Assembly: GCA_964606575.1 (NCBI GenBank) | Contig: CAZSHA010000052.1 | Coordinates: forward strand, 1 to 16,311 | Length of the DNA: 16,311 nt | Source of the DNA: RGIG4576 sp964606575 | GTDB taxonomy: Bacteria; Bacteroidota; Bacteroidia; Bacteroidales; Muribaculaceae | Reading direction: 5' to 3' | In this document: piece after piece, positions 14,898 through 16,311 of the stretch | Position numbering within the stretch: the stretch's first letter is position 1 | How the letters are laid out: every line of letters starts with the position of its first letter | Notes under the pieces: model-generated | What the model was told of the DNA's origin: nothing | Database searches by the model: none | What the model saw: the letters and a program-made list of their open reading frames with translations, nothing else | Program-made: the position numbers and the translations under genes

Positions 14898-14905
14898 CTT
14901 TTTAG

Positions 14906-14945
14906 AAACTGTGTGTGGAATATTTTTCTAACACACAGTTTTCTT
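14906..14945 (+). terminator. Intrinsic terminator after tRNA-Gly
   Basis: The perfect 11-bp stem AAACTGTGTGT (14906-14916) / ACACACAGTTT (14931-14941) closes a 14-nt loop rich in T and is followed by TCTT. It starts eight bases after the tRNA 3' end. Confidence 0.82.
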
Positions 14946-14963
14946 ATTATAAATTTATAATAA
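14944..14963. repeat. Perfect 20-bp AT-only palindrome
   Basis: TTATTATAAATTTATAATAA equals its own reverse complement over all 20 bases, with no spacer. It overlaps the tail of the tRNA-Gly terminator and lies about 20 nt upstream of the candidate -33 element of the glycosidase-like gene. It could be an operator for a dimeric regulator, a weak backup terminator, or chance in an AT-rich gap. Confidence 0.6.
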
Positions 14964-14982
14964 AAACAAAGTGGAAATATAG

Positions 14983-15012
14983 TTGTGGTATGGAGAATAA
15001 GTGTTAACTTTA
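14983..15012 (+). promoter_or_regulatory. Candidate promoter of the glycosidase-like gene
   Basis: TTG at 14983-14985 and TAACTTTA at 15005-15012 are 19 nt apart, the usual spacing of Bacteroidota -33 and -7 elements, although the last base of the -7 box is A, not G. Initiation near 15019 leaves a leader of about 19 nt. Confidence 0.4.
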
Positions 15013-15037
15013 AGCACGGAATTAAAAGTACTATTAT

Positions 15038-16311
15038 ATGAAAATGAATCTAAAATTATTGGTAGTGGCATTGGTGGTAGCGATGTTTGCGGGAACTGCT
15101 AATGCACAAAATCCTAAGAGAGAATTACGTTCGGTGTGGTATACTACAGTAAGTAGTATGGATTGGCCTAAGACGATAGGTGTAGGTGATGAAATCCAAG
15201 CTGCTCAAAAGCAAGAGATGCGTGATTATCTTGATAAGATGAAAGCGTTGAATATCACGTCGGTGTGTTTCCAAGTGCGTAGCGAGAGCGATGCTATGTA
15301 TAGGTCGGCTTATTGTCCATGGTCATCGTATTTGACTGGGGAGCGTGGATTAGAACCAGGTTGGGATCCGTTGGCGTTTGCAGTGGAGGAATGTCACAAG
15401 CGTGGTATGGAATGTTGGGCATGGATGAATCCTTATCGTTGGTCGCGTAGCGGCTATCATTGGAATAATACTGAGCATGACAAGGAAATGCAACGTGACG
15501 GTTGGTTGTTGTCTCACGATGGTAAATATATCACGTTGAATCCAGCATTGGATAAATGTAGAAAACGTATAGTTGACGTATGTAAAGAAGTTGTAGTTAA
15601 CTATGCAGTAGACGGCGTTTTGTTTGATGATTATTTCTATCCTAATAATATAGCTCAAGACAGTACTGCAGCCGATTATGCATTATATAATGTAACATCT
15701 AACGGAATGACAATAGGCGACTGGCGTAGAGCTCATGTAAACTTGATGGTAAAAGAAGTATATGATATGATTCAGAGCCATCGTCCAGATGTTAGATTCG
15801 GTATTTCACCGGCTGGTGTTGCAGGAAAGGCAGAAACATCAGGAAGCAGATACAAATCGTTGAAACCATGTGACGTGAAAGCTTCAGATTGGCAATATGC
15901 AACAATTTTCTCTGATCCTCTTGCATGGCTAGAGCAAAAATCTATCGACTTTATTTCTCCACAGATATATTGGGCGACTTGGCATGAAACGGCTCCATAT
16001 AGTCCTTTGTGTGAGTATTGGAGCAATGCGGCGAATTATTTTGGACGACATTTCTATTCAAGTCACTCTATAGGCTCAGCTGAACCTCGAGTGAAAGGTA
16101 AACGCCCAAAGCGCAAGGGACCAGATCCTAAATACTTTGGTGAATATGTTGCACAAGTAGAGGCAAATCGCAAATATGACAAGAATAACGCTTCTGGTTC
16201 AATCTATTTCGGTGCTAGAGGCTTGTATGGTCGTAATCCAGGCGATGCGGCTGTGGGTGATACTTTGATGAAATATTGTTACAATACATTGGCTTTGAAT
16301 CCGGTAATCAC
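15038..16311 (+). CDS. Secreted glycoside hydrolase-like protein, GHL10/YngK (DUF187) type, 3' end missing
   Basis: The frame stays open from the ATG at 15038 to the window edge, giving 424 complete codons. A signal peptide (residues 1-23) ends in ANA before Gln24; no lipobox Cys is present, so a soluble exported protein is expected. The mature part opens with KRELRSVWYTTVSSMDWP, the start of the glycosidase-like family 10 TIM barrel. Family motifs follow: FQVRSESDAMYRS, PGWDPLAFAVEECHKRGME, WAWMNPYR, DGVLFDDYFYP, FGISPAGV and ISPQIYW. The acidic pair in FDDYFYP is a candidate for the active site. The substrate is not determinable; peptidoglycan or host glycans have been proposed for relatives. 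An alternative start is Met3. A C-terminal domain, if any, lies outside the window. Confidence 0.88.
   Translation, partial: MKMNLKLLVVALVVAMFAGTANAQNPKRELRSVWYTTVSSMDWPKTIGVGDEIQAAQKQEMRDYLDKMKALNITSVCFQVRSESDAMYRSAYCPWSSYLTGERGLEPGWDPLAFAVEECHKRGMECWAWMNPYRWSRSGYHWNNTEHDKEMQRDGWLLSHDGKYITLNPALDKCRKRIVDVCKEVVVNYAVDGVLFDDYFYPNNIAQDSTAADYALYNVTSNGMTIGDWRRAHVNLMVKEVYDMIQSHRPDVRFGISPAGVAGKAETSGSRYKSLKPCDVKASDWQYATIFSDPLAWLEQKSIDFISPQIYWATWHETAPYSPLCEYWSNAANYFGRHFYSSHSIGSAEPRVKGKRPKRKGPDPKYFGEYVAQVEANRKYDKNNASGSIYFGARGLYGRNPGDAAVGDTLMKYCYNTLALNPVI

Overview
The window looks like ordinary chromosomal DNA from a member of the Bacteroidales (Bacteroidota). Supporting signs are TAnnTTTG-type -7 promoter elements without sigma-70 -10 boxes, A-rich translation leaders with little Shine-Dalgarno sequence, a DUF4827-type lipoprotein, a hexosamine mutase of the archaeal-like GlmM class, and a soluble purine nucleoside phosphorylase and topoisomerase III that I recognise as the forms found in this order. 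I cannot name the genus from sequence alone.

Layout. Positions 1-184 are the left edge: a possible divergent partial gene, then a promoter for yihA, which encodes a ribosome-assembly GTPase (185-796). A perfect two-way terminator (805-834) separates yihA from a converging minus-strand block. In transcription order that block is dsbD (6252-4300), mazG, topB, a NUDIX hydrolase gene, a small Cys-rich membrane protein gene, and tRNA-Cys(GCA). The five protein genes are spaced by -4 to +19 nt and form one probable operon. The tRNA has its own promoter, placed over the 3' end of the small gene. A 191-bp divergent promoter region (6253-6443) feeds dsbD on one strand and nrnA-DUF4827-glmM (6444-9520) on the other. 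A clear hairpin terminator follows glmM. After a 284-bp leader region comes sppA-lpxK-punA-thiL (9805-14646), then tRNA-Gly(CCC) with its own promoter and terminator. Last is the 5' part of a secreted glycosidase-like gene of the GHL10 (YngK/DUF187) type, cut by the right edge.

How the genes fit together. Most are housekeeping. dsbD, sppA, lpxK, glmM and the two exported proteins serve the cell envelope: periplasmic thiol reduction, membrane protein quality control, lipid A phosphorylation and amino-sugar supply. mazG, the NUDIX enzyme, nrnA, punA and thiL act on nucleotides and cofactors. topB and yihA serve DNA topology and ribosome assembly. I see no mobile element, CRISPR array, phage gene, toxin-antitoxin pair or defence island.

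I did not find a new system. The observations most worth checking are residue-level: the Toprim DxDxE motif of topoisomerase III has Gly in place of its second Asp, and the nucleoside phosphorylase has Asp where mammalian 6-oxopurine enzymes have the specificity-determining Asn. A perfect 20-bp AT palindrome in front of the glycosidase gene and the compact tRNA-Cys promoter/terminator arrangement are secondary.
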